Below are positions 1 through 6,033 of a stretch of 19,839 nucleotides of DNA, in pieces (the stretch's first letter is position 1; each line of letters starts with the position of its first letter). The stretch is from CAZLYK01 sp964563495 (GTDB lineage Bacteria > Acidobacteriota > Blastocatellia > RBC074), in the NCBI GenBank assembly GCA_964563495.1, contig CAZLYK010000091.1, positions 1 to 19,839 of the forward strand. The letters are read 5' to 3'. The position numbers and the translations under genes are program-made. The notes under the pieces were generated by a model. The model had not been told where the DNA came from. It saw only the letters and a list, made by a program, of their open reading frames with translations, and did not search any database.

Positions 1-240
1 AACGCCGGCCTAAATTCATCACGTCGCTACGCGACGGGAGCGCTCATTGCGTCGTTACACGACAAAAATTTATTAGCAGTGCAATTTTAATCGCCCCCTC
101 GATAAGAGCGCGAGCGCTGATTCTTCGTCGCGTAGCGACGTGATGAATTTAGTTTTAACGCCTGCATGCTGCCGTCAAACAAAAATCCCCCGTCGCGTAG
201 CGACGGTTGAATTCATGGGATAACGTATTTACGCGACGGG
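1..240. repeat. Cluster of short hairpin (REP-like) repeats, CGTCGC-GTA-GCGACG family
   Basis: Several copies of a 15-base hairpin unit with 6-base arms and a GTA/TAC loop occur here. A 26-base copy including the flank 'taaattcatca' lies at 11-36, and its exact reverse complement lies at 126-151. A degenerate copy is near 50-64, a good copy with 7-bp arms at 190-206, and a partial copy at 230-240. No gene is visible in 1-212. The arrangement resembles bacterial REP elements, dispersed imperfect palindromes that often sit at gene ends. No transposase (RAYT) is visible in this window. The partial copy at 230-240 contributes to the end of the neighbouring reading frame. Confidence 0.8.
190..206 (-). 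terminator. Possible intrinsic terminator formed by a REP hairpin
   Basis: Read on the minus strand, CCGTCGC-TAC-GCGACGG forms a 7-bp perfect stem with a 3-base loop, followed after GGGGA by TTTTTG. It lies just downstream of the minus-strand gene remnant that stops at 213, so it could terminate that transcript. The four bases between stem and T-run make it imperfect. Confidence 0.4.
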
Positions 241-719
241 TTGAAAAATGACCCCTTCAACCATTTTATTAAACTCGGCTTCGACCTTCGCCGCAAAATC
301 GATTTCCATTGATATGACAGCGGCGCGAGTCGGTCTCCCAGCGATTTATTTTCGACATTGAACTCCGCGGTCAGCCGTTCTTCAGGAAGTTCGACGCGAT
401 AGCCGGCGACTCGCGGAAAGCGAATTTCGAGATGATCGCGTTCCGGGCGGACAGCTTTGACCTGAATGGTTTCGCGGGGCTTTTGCGGCGGCGCAACTAC
501 AGGTTTGGCCGTGAAGTCGAAGGGAATACCAAGAATGTCGGCGTACTCGACGTTGAATAGCTCTTCTTCATTGAGGTCATAAGACTGGCGGCGCAAAGCG
601 CGGCCGATCACTTGCTCGCTATCTATTAATAAGGTTCGCGGGCGGCCGATGGGGTTTCCGTGCTCGTCGAAGTTACGGAAAAGCGGCAGGCGTCCGTTCT
701 CAAGGGAGTCTGTAGTCAT
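213..719 (-). pseudogene. Remnant of a large type III-like restriction endonuclease/helicase (BPTD_3080-like)
   Basis: This 168-codon frame starts at ATG 719, seven bases after the stop of the upstream dehydrogenase gene; a weak GGTGA is the only ribosome site. Residues 36-47 (QVIGRALRRQSY) match superfamily 2 helicase motif VI. Residues 48-121, with 'IPFDFTAKPVVAPP' and 'FPRV.GYRVELPEERLTAEFN', match my memory of the conserved region after the helicase core in BPTD_3080-family restriction proteins, which are several times longer. The N-terminal 'GNPIGRPRTLLIDSEQ' seems to belong to an earlier part of the same protein. It is joined directly to motif VI, which implies an in-frame internal deletion at about 612-617. 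After residue 121 the sequence no longer resembles the family, and the last residues are encoded by a hairpin repeat. It has no Walker A, DEAD box or nuclease domain, so it is almost certainly non-functional. Confidence 0.65.
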
Positions 720-726
720 CGATTTA

Positions 727-1434
727 TCACCAGTCAATCGGTTTGCCATCGCGGAAGAATCCGCCGGTCGGCCCGTCATCGGGCAAGGTCGCGGCCCAGA
801 CTACGCTCGCCGCGCCGTCAGGAATGGGGCGCCCGCCGGCGCCGCCCATCTCGGTCGCGACCCAGCCAGGACAAACCGAATTGACGAGGATGCCCGCGTT
901 TCTTAATTCGCCGGCCAGCGTCAGCGTGAGGGCGTTGAGCGCGGCTTTCGAGATGCTATAGGCCGGCGTTCCGCCGCGCATGCTCGCGAGCGACCCGGCC
1001 TCGCTCGAGACATTGACGATTCGGCCGGACTTGCTGCGGCGCAGCAGCGGGATAAATGCTTTGCACATTCGCCAGGGGCCGAGGGTGTTGGTCTCGAATG
1101 CCTGACGGACGACATCGAGGTCGGCGTCCATTCCGCGCTGCCAGCTATCGTAGAGGATCGCCGCGTTGTTGACGAGAATGTCCAGCCGGCCGAACTCGGC
1201 CTCGACCTGATCTTTTAATGTGTCGATACTCTTTTGGTCGGTGACGTCGAGCCGGCGGGGAAAGACTTTCAATCCTTCCGCGAGCATCGGCGCGGCCGCC
1301 TGCTCGCCTTTGCCGAGTTCACGCGAACCGAGAATGACTGTGACTCCCAGCCGCGCTAGTTGGCGAACGACTTCGAGCCCGATCCCGCGATTTGCGCCCG
1401 TCACAATGGCGATCTTGTCATTTAAGTTTTCCAC
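727..1434 (-). CDS. Short-chain dehydrogenase/reductase (SDR family)
   Basis: A 235-residue classical SDR, an NAD(P)(H)-dependent oxidoreductase of carbonyl reductase type. The Rossmann cofactor motif TGANRGIG is at residues 12-19, with NNAA at 89-92, the catalytic serine near 143-144 in 'NVSSEAG', and the Y-x3-K pair at Y159 and K163. 'PGWVATEM' at about 189-196 is the usual segment after the active site. The length is normal and all catalytic residues are present. The start is GTG at 1434, supported by a strong AAAGGAGG ending four bases upstream. It is followed after seven bases by the restriction-helicase remnant, and is divergent from the DUF3303 gene. The substrate cannot be told from sequence; the subgroup with 'LGPWRMCKAF' is often annotated as carbonyl or alcohol reductase. 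Confidence 0.93.
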   Translation of the reverse strand: MENLNDKIAIVTGANRGIGLEVVRQLARLGVTVILGSRELGKGEQAAAPMLAEGLKVFPRRLDVTDQKSIDTLKDQVEAEFGRLDILVNNAAILYDSWQRGMDADLDVVRQAFETNTLGPWRMCKAFIPLLRRSKSGRIVNVSSEAGSLASMRGGTPAYSISKAALNALTLTLAGELRNAGILVNSVCPGWVATEMGGAGGRPIPDGAASVVWAATLPDDGPTGGFFRDGKPIDW

Positions 1435-1580
1435 GTTCCCTCCTTTGCTCTTTTTGAGCCTGGCGCTGTTTTAAATCTTTATTCTGTTTTTCAATACTGA
1501 AACTGGAGTGAATGATTTACGCTTAGAAGGAAAAATAAATATCAGTCGCCAGATAGCGATTGCAAACGGGAGAGGACATC

Positions 1581-1853
1581 ATGCTTTACATGGTCGTGGA
1601 ACGGTTCAAGCCTGACGCCGCCGTCGAAGTCTATCGCCGCGCTCGGGAGCAGGGGCGGATGCTGCCGGAAGGGCTTGAATATATCGATAGTTGGGTCGAT
1701 GCAGATTTCAAGACCTGTTTCCAACTGATGCGAACCGAGAACGAGGATCTATTCCGGCAATGGGTCAGCCGTTGGCAGGACCTCGTAGACTTTGAGATCT
1801 TCCCGGTGCGAACCTCGCTTGAAGCCTTCCAGACCATTTCTCCCCGACTTTGA
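1581..1853 (+). CDS. DUF3303 family protein
   Basis: A small soluble protein of 90 residues. It opens with 'MLYMVVERFK', followed by a basic stretch with 'YRRAREQGRMLPEGLEYIDSWV', then 'CFQLMRTE' and 'WVSRWQDLVDFEIFPV'. This order of motifs is typical of DUF3303, a ferredoxin-like-fold family of unknown function common in soil bacteria. The ATG at 1581 is chosen over an upstream in-frame TTG at 1560 because GGGAGAGG lies at a proper distance before it and because family members begin 'MLYM'. It is a separate unit, about 98 bases ahead of lexA on the same strand, and no link to the DNA-repair genes is evident. No function is assigned. Confidence 0.85.
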   Translation: MLYMVVERFKPDAAVEVYRRAREQGRMLPEGLEYIDSWVDADFKTCFQLMRTENEDLFRQWVSRWQDLVDFEIFPVRTSLEAFQTISPRL

Positions 1854-1902
1854 ATACGAAGATATTTCGCCGAGCGGTCAGTTGGCTTGCAATTTTCGGT
1901 AG

Positions 1903-1940
1903 ATTTCGGTAACGTTCGTAAACCTCTGGTTATCGGAAAT
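1903..1940 (+). promoter_or_regulatory. Candidate operator upstream of lexA
   Basis: An imperfect inverted repeat: ATTTCGGTAAC at 1903-1913 and GGTTATCGGAAAT at 1928-1940. The reverse complement of the right arm, ATTTCCGATAACC, matches the left arm apart from one extra base and one substitution. TTTCGGTA is also repeated directly just upstream. The second arm ends 11 bases before the lexA ATG. It does not match the E. coli or Bacillus LexA boxes, but LexA sites differ by phylum. Autoregulation is the expected reason for a palindrome here. Confidence 0.35.
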
Positions 1941-1951
1941 AGTATCTGAAG

Positions 1952-2557
1952 ATGCCGTTGACGCCGACTCAAAAAGAGATTCTGGATTTTCTGACGCGCT
2001 TTGTCCGCAAGCACGGCTATGCGCCGACGATCGCCGAAATTCAGGAGCATCTGAATTTCAGCTCGCCGGCGAGCGTCCACGAGCAACTCTCCGCGCTCGA
2101 GAGCGAAGGAGTCATCCGCCGTCAGAAGCGCGTTCATCGCGGGATCGAGCTGGTCGGATCTTCTCCTCAGGCCGGGGTGTCGGAAATTCCTTTGTACGGC
2201 GTGGTCGCGGCGGGAGAGCCGATCGAGGCGATCCTCAATCGTGAAACGATCATCGCCCCGAGCGATCTTTTCGCGCCGAACCGGTTCGCTCTAAAAGTCC
2301 GCGGCGATTCGATGATAGACGACAGCATCTCCGACGGCGACTACATCATCGTCGAGCCGTCGCAGACCGCTCAGAACGGGCAGACCGTCGTGGCCCTGGT
2401 CGATAACGAAGCCGCCACGGTCAAGAAGTTCTTCAAGGAAAAAGGGCAGATCCGTTTGCAGCCGGCAAACAAGAGATACAAACCGATAATCATCGCAGAC
2501 GCATCCCGCGTCAAAATTCAGGGTATTGTGGTCGGGCTTGTTCGCAGATACGTGTAG
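1952..2557 (+). CDS. lexA: LexA repressor (SOS regulator)
   Basis: 201 residues, the normal LexA length. The N-terminal winged HTH (about 1-65) begins 'LTPTQKEILDFLTRFVRKHGYAPTI'. The C-terminal S24 peptidase-like domain carries the self-cleavage Ala-Gly at A87-G88 (in VVAAGEP), the catalytic serine S120 in GDSM and the lysine K158 in TVKKF, so RecA-stimulated autoproteolysis should be intact. LexA represses DNA-damage genes until activated RecA triggers its cleavage. The ATG at 1952 matches the family N-terminus, although no good ribosome site precedes it. The next gene starts 23 bases downstream on the same strand, so lexA heads a repair operon and probably controls it together with itself. 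Confidence 0.97.
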   Translation: MPLTPTQKEILDFLTRFVRKHGYAPTIAEIQEHLNFSSPASVHEQLSALESEGVIRRQKRVHRGIELVGSSPQAGVSEIPLYGVVAAGEPIEAILNRETIIAPSDLFAPNRFALKVRGDSMIDDSISDGDYIIVEPSQTAQNGQTVVALVDNEAATVKKFFKEKGQIRLQPANKRYKPIIIADASRVKIQGIVVGLVRRYV

Positions 2558-2580
2558 TTGAACAACTTGGAGGTTTCGAG

Positions 2581-3183
2581 ATGCGGACGTTGCCGATCAG
2601 CTCTGCGCCGCTTGCGGTGCGCACCGCCTTGTCTCCGTCGCAGACGGTCGCCGTTTCCGGCGGCCAGGCGTGGAGAATGGGTGTGCATCTGGCTGCGCAG
2701 ATGGCGCTCGAACAAAAACAATCGCTCTATCTTTGCGGCGATAACAGATTCGATCCGTACTTAATTGCAGCACTGGCGAAAAAACAAACAAAAAGCCCGG
2801 AAGAGGCTTTGGGACGTATCCTCGTTGCCCGAGCGTTTACGGCCTACCAACTCGATGAACTGATTCATCGTCTAGACTCCGAATCCGCCTTCGGAGTCGT
2901 TATCGTCTCCGGCATCTGTACGGCCTTCTTTGACGAAGATGTAGCGCATACGGATGCGGCGCGGCTGTTCTACCGCTCGCTCTGGCGTTTGCGCGAACTT
3001 TCGCGGGAAGGTCTGACCCTGCTGCTCACCGAGAGCGGAATGCCGAAGCGAAAGCAGAGAGCTTACTTTCTGACCGATCTCTATCGCGCCGCTCATATCG
3101 TGATCAGGTTGGAAGGCGAGCACACCTTCACGCTCGAACATCGCTGCGGTCGGCTCTCGATCGCAGAAATGACGAGCCTTTAG
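2581..3183 (+). CDS. Inactivated RadA/RecA-like ATPase-fold protein (ImuA-like role)
   Basis: A 200-residue protein with the layout of the RadA/Rad51 core. 'AVSGGQAWRMGVHLAAQMAL' at 24-43 lies where a P-loop should be but lacks the GK[ST] triad. 'DNRFDPYLIA' at 54-63 resembles the Rad51 'DTExxFRPERL' strand, 'ILVARAFTAYQ' at 80-90 resembles RadA 'NIYVARAxNTDHQ', and 'FGVVIVSG' at 104-111 stands in for Walker B without its aspartate. 'SLWRLRELSREGLTLLLTES' follows as in RecA folds. ATP binding is therefore unlikely and a structural or adaptor role is inferred. It lies between lexA and the coiled-coil/polymerase genes, the position that the RecA-like ImuA takes in lexA-imuA-imuB-dnaE2 cassettes. 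Its start has TTGGAGG eight bases upstream. Function is inferred from fold and context. Confidence 0.75.
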   Translation: MRTLPISSAPLAVRTALSPSQTVAVSGGQAWRMGVHLAAQMALEQKQSLYLCGDNRFDPYLIAALAKKQTKSPEEALGRILVARAFTAYQLDELIHRLDSESAFGVVIVSGICTAFFDEDVAHTDAARLFYRSLWRLRELSREGLTLLLTESGMPKRKQRAYFLTDLYRAAHIVIRLEGEHTFTLEHRCGRLSIAEMTSL

Positions 3184-3253
3184 CAAGCAGGAACTTTTCA
3201 CAATTCGATCCGACCCCCGGAAAACCAGCTTTGCATCTCTTGGAGGAGGTGGT

Positions 3254-3529
3254 ATGGGGAGGACTGTCTTGCCGTTCAGCATGGTGTTGGCGGAGCAACA
3301 GCAACGATTAAGCAAGTTCCGTCGGACTCTGCGCAAACAGGATCAGGAGTTTTTTGACGAGATCTTTGAACGAGCCCGATTGCACGTGCAGGCGGCGGTG
3401 CAGGCGTCGAATCCCGATCCGATGGAATCGGTCTTCATCTCGGTTTTGATCGAGATGCTGCGGGATGCGAAGCATCTGAAGGCCCGCGTCGATGAGCTGG
3501 AGAAAGAGCTGGGCGATGCCAAACGATGA
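3254..3529 (+). CDS. Small helical/coiled-coil protein of the LexA-PolB operon, unknown function
   Basis: A 91-residue, highly charged and almost wholly helical protein. It has a short hydrophobic start (MGRTVLPFSMVLAE), a Gln/Arg-rich helix, a middle segment with 'FFDEIFERARLHVQAAV', and a C-terminal heptad-like stretch 'LKARVDELEKELGDAKR' likely to form a coiled coil. There are no cysteines, signal peptide or membrane segment. A very strong GGAGGAGG lies four bases before the ATG, so it is probably well translated. Its last 14 bases overlap the preferred start of the polymerase gene, which implies translational coupling. I do not recognise a family. Given its place, an adaptor or accessory subunit of the polymerase is a reasonable but unproven guess. 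Confidence 0.8.
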   Translation: MGRTVLPFSMVLAEQQQRLSKFRRTLRKQDQEFFDEIFERARLHVQAAVQASNPDPMESVFISVLIEMLRDAKHLKARVDELEKELGDAKR

Positions 3530-5705
3530 AGTCCGGCTGGTCCGCAATAGATTGGAAGGATGGCTGTTCGATATCGATGAGCTGGGGCCGGAGGTCGCGC
3601 TCTGGGTCTATGACGACACTGGCTGGCTGCATCGATTAACCGATGAGTTCCATCCGCCGATCTATGCGCAAGGCGATAAAGAGAAGCTCAAGCGGCTGGC
3701 GGCCGATCTCTACAAACAGCACTTGATCACCGGCGTCTGGTGGACGAACAGACAGGAATTCTGGAGCGGGGAAGAGATCGAGGTCTTGCAGCTCAACGTT
3801 TCGGATTCGTCGCATCTGTTTAGGCTGCGCGAGATCGCGACGAAGCTCGATCGCGAGATCGTTTTCTATAACCTCGATATTCCGACGCCGCAGCATTATC
3901 TCTACCTCAAACATCTCTTTCCGTTGTGCCGCCTGTCAATCGAGTTCGACCGGCAAGGCGCAATCGCGGAGATCTCAGCCGTCAATTCGCCCTGGGAGAT
4001 CGATCATAAAATGCCACGCTTGCGCATCTTGCGAATGCGCGGCGAGCGAATGCGGCCGTTGACCGCCACGAGCAGAATCGTCATCGCAACGGATATGGAT
4101 GAAACTGTTGTGCACCCGGCGACCGGCGTGAAGGCGATCGAGCGGTTCAATGAGATCATCTCTCACTATGATCCTGACCTGATCCTGAGCGAGCGCGGCG
4201 ATTCGACGCTCTTTCCCTCGCTGCTGCAAACCGCCAAACAGGAAAAAATGCAATTGCGGCTTGATCGCGATCGGGTGATCACCGAGCGCAAGATCGAGAC
4301 CGAGGGGCGGACATATTTCAGCTACGGGCGGATCATCTATAAGCCGCCGAACTATCCTCTCTTCGGGCGCTGGCACATCGACCGCAAAAATTCTTTCACT
4401 CATCACGAATCGGGGATGGAAGGATTGCTCGAACTCTCGCGATTGAGCCGTGTTCCCGTACAACGAATGTCTCGCACTTCGCCCGGAACGGCGATGACCA
4501 GCCTGCAGATCTACCGGGCGATCTGCGAGGGCATACTGGTTCCCTGGCGCAAGAACGAGCCCGAGAAGCCGAAGACGGCTTTGCAACTGCTGACTTCGGA
4601 CAAAGGCGGGCTGACCTTTCAGCCGATGATGGGAGAGTACGAGAATATCGCTGAAATAGATTTCGCCTCGATGTACCCGTCATTGATGGTGACGCGCAAC
4701 CTCTCGCCCGAAACCGTGCTCTGTTCCTGCTGCGACAACAATGCTGTGCCCGAAGCGGGCTACAACGTTTGCGAGAAACGGCGTGGCTTGATCCCGCTCA
4801 CGCTCAAACCGCTGATCGAGCGGCGCAAAGAATACAAACGGCTGATGAAAGAGGCGGATGAGCGGACGCGAGCGATCTACGATGCGCGGCGGACGGCGAT
4901 CAAATGGATGCTGGTTACGTGCTTCGGCTATATGGGCTATAAGAACGCGCGGATGGGCCGCATCGAGGCCCACGAAGCAGTCACGGCCTGGGGTAGAGAA
5001 ACCTTGCTGCGGGCGAAGGAGATCGCCGAAGACGACGGCTATGAGATGCTCCACGCGCTGACCGACAGCCTCTGGCTCAGCAAAGACGGCCTGGCCGAAG
5101 ATGACGTGTTGCGGCTTTGCGCAAAGATCAGCGGCGAGACTGGAATTGAAATGTCGCTCGAAGGGATCTATCGTTGGATCGTCTTCCTGCCGTCGAAGGT
5201 CAAATCGACGCGGCCGGTCGCCGCGAGATTCTTCGGCGCCTTCGCCGACGGCAGCCTGAAGATTCGCGGACTGGCTTGCCGCAGGCGCGATACGCCGCCC
5301 TTTATCAAGAATGCCCAGGAAGAGATGCTCGAACTGCTGTCAAAGGCGCGGAATCTCGCCGAACTGCAAGAGCGCCGGCGGGAAGCCGCTCAGGTCTATG
5401 ATCGCTGCCGGGCGGAACTTGAAAGCGGCGCTGTAGATCCGCGGCTTCTGGTCATCGAACAGGTCTTGAGCCGCGAGATCGATGAGTATTCCGTCGGGAC
5501 GCGCGCGTCACTGGCGGCGCGGGAGCTGATCGCCGATGGCGTCAAGGTTCATCCGGGCGAGACGATCGGCTATGTGATCACCGACGCAAAGGCAAAAAAC
5601 AAAGAGGAGCGCATCAGCGCCGGCGGCGGAAAAGTAGAGATCGCGTATGACCGAGAGGAATATTTGATTAAACTTGAAAAGGCTGCATCGGAGATATTTA
5701 ACTGA
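3516..5705 (+). CDS. Family B DNA polymerase, divergent (PolB2-like), in LexA operon
   Basis: 729 residues from ATG 3516; an ATG at 3492 would add eight residues but is deeper in the preceding gene. Residues 1-180 are an uncharacterised N-terminal domain. Residues about 187-245 resemble the 3'-5' exonuclease fold but only a partial Exo I-like DMDE (193-196) is seen, and the Exo II Asn-x3-Asp pattern is not, so proofreading is doubtful. Motif A is EIDFASMYPS (380-389, Asp382). A cluster CSCC plus a fourth Cys (403, 405, 406, 419) before 'RRGLIPLTLKPL' could bind zinc. Motif B is in 'TAIKWMLVTCFGYMGYKNARMG'. Motif C is ALTDS, with Leu for the first Asp of DTD but Asp517 kept. Both metal Asps known to be essential in RB69 polymerase have counterparts, so synthesis is plausible. 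Operon position suggests damage-induced, possibly error-prone synthesis. Confidence 0.88.
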   Translation: MPNDEVRLVRNRLEGWLFDIDELGPEVALWVYDDTGWLHRLTDEFHPPIYAQGDKEKLKRLAADLYKQHLITGVWWTNRQEFWSGEEIEVLQLNVSDSSHLFRLREIATKLDREIVFYNLDIPTPQHYLYLKHLFPLCRLSIEFDRQGAIAEISAVNSPWEIDHKMPRLRILRMRGERMRPLTATSRIVIATDMDETVVHPATGVKAIERFNEIISHYDPDLILSERGDSTLFPSLLQTAKQEKMQLRLDRDRVITERKIETEGRTYFSYGRIIYKPPNYPLFGRWHIDRKNSFTHHESGMEGLLELSRLSRVPVQRMSRTSPGTAMTSLQIYRAICEGILVPWRKNEPEKPKTALQLLTSDKGGLTFQPMMGEYENIAEIDFASMYPSLMVTRNLSPETVLCSCCDNNAVPEAGYNVCEKRRGLIPLTLKPLIERRKEYKRLMKEADERTRAIYDARRTAIKWMLVTCFGYMGYKNARMGRIEAHEAVTAWGRETLLRAKEIAEDDGYEMLHALTDSLWLSKDGLAEDDVLRLCAKISGETGIEMSLEGIYRWIVFLPSKVKSTRPVAARFFGAFADGSLKIRGLACRRRDTPPFIKNAQEEMLELLSKARNLAELQERRREAAQVYDRCRAELESGAVDPRLLVIEQVLSREIDEYSVGTRASLAARELIADGVKVHPGETIGYVITDAKAKNKEERISAGGGKVEIAYDREEYLIKLEKAASEIFN

Positions 5706-5750
5706 AACGAGCGCTGATAGATGCTGAACGCGTGGCCGCCCATGGGAATA

Positions 5751-5763
5751 GTAGTGACACTAC
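5751..5763. promoter_or_regulatory. Perfect palindrome GTAGTG-A-CACTAC, candidate operator
   Basis: A 13-base perfect inverted repeat with six-base arms and one central base. It lies 20 bases upstream of the -35-like box that precedes the ABC export operon. Short palindromes like this are usual binding sites for dimeric repressors such as PadR, BlaI or GntR types, which often control acidobacterial efflux operons. No regulator gene lies nearby in this window. Confidence 0.35.
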
Positions 5764-5783
5764 CCCAATTGTGAAAAGAACGA

Positions 5784-5812
5784 TTGACGGCAGTTACTTG
5801 GTCTAGTAAAGT
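5784..5812 (+). promoter_or_regulatory. Candidate sigma-70-type promoter upstream of the ABC operon
   Basis: TTGACG at 5784-5789, a 17-base spacer, and TAAAGT at 5807-5812. The -35 matches at five of six positions and the -10 at four of six. It would drive the signal-peptide remnant at 5852 and then the ABC operon at 6031. Confidence 0.45.
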
Positions 5813-5851
5813 ACTTTATGAAAAATGCTGGCAGTCATAAAGAAGCATCTA

Positions 5852-6033
5852 ATGAAGCAGTTCCTATTGTTGGCAGCGCTTCCTTGCGAGCTACAGGCGG
5901 AAACAATCGAGGTACTTGGCAGGGAACGCTGACCCCTCCCAACCAAAATGGCGGAATCCGGATTGCCGTTCAAGGTCGACAAGAACGGCAACGCCTGTGA
6001 CGGAAGTTTCGAGGCCGTCGGAGAACAGGTATG
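5852..6033 (+). pseudogene. Frameshifted remnant of a small secreted protein
   Basis: The frame from ATG 5852 begins 'MKQFLLLAALPCELQAETIEV', a good signal peptide, and stops at a TGA at 5930. The next frame over then reads 'GTWQGTLTPPNQNGGIRIAVQ', and the first frame resumes with 'LPFKVDKNGNACDGSFEAVGEQV' up to a TGA at 6031-6033 that overlaps the ABC ATPase start. Stitched together this looks like the N-terminus of one exported protein. 'GTWQGTL' followed by 'I.FKVDKNGN' is a pattern I associate with the N-terminal region of secreted acidobacterial hydrolases and TIGR03435-type proteins. At least two frameshifts are needed and the rest of the gene is missing. The family call is weak; the pseudogene reading is moderate. 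Confidence 0.45.

Noticed and set aside
1..240. Short repeated palindromes as a possible CRISPR array.
   Set aside because: Copies are in both orientations with irregular spacing and no uniform spacers; no cas genes are present.
1435..1580. Promoter for the SDR and DUF3303 genes in the AT-rich divergent region.
   Set aside because: TTGAAA-like boxes exist but none has a good -10 at proper spacing, so I make no call.
3293..3322. QQRLSKF in the 91-residue protein as a beta-clamp binding motif.
   Set aside because: The clamp consensus is QxxL(x)F; here there are two residues between Leu and Phe, so the match is off by one.
3975..5054. Long minus-strand open frames opposite the polymerase gene.
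   Set aside because: They are composition-driven shadows, rich in Arg and Pro, with no domain or ribosome site.
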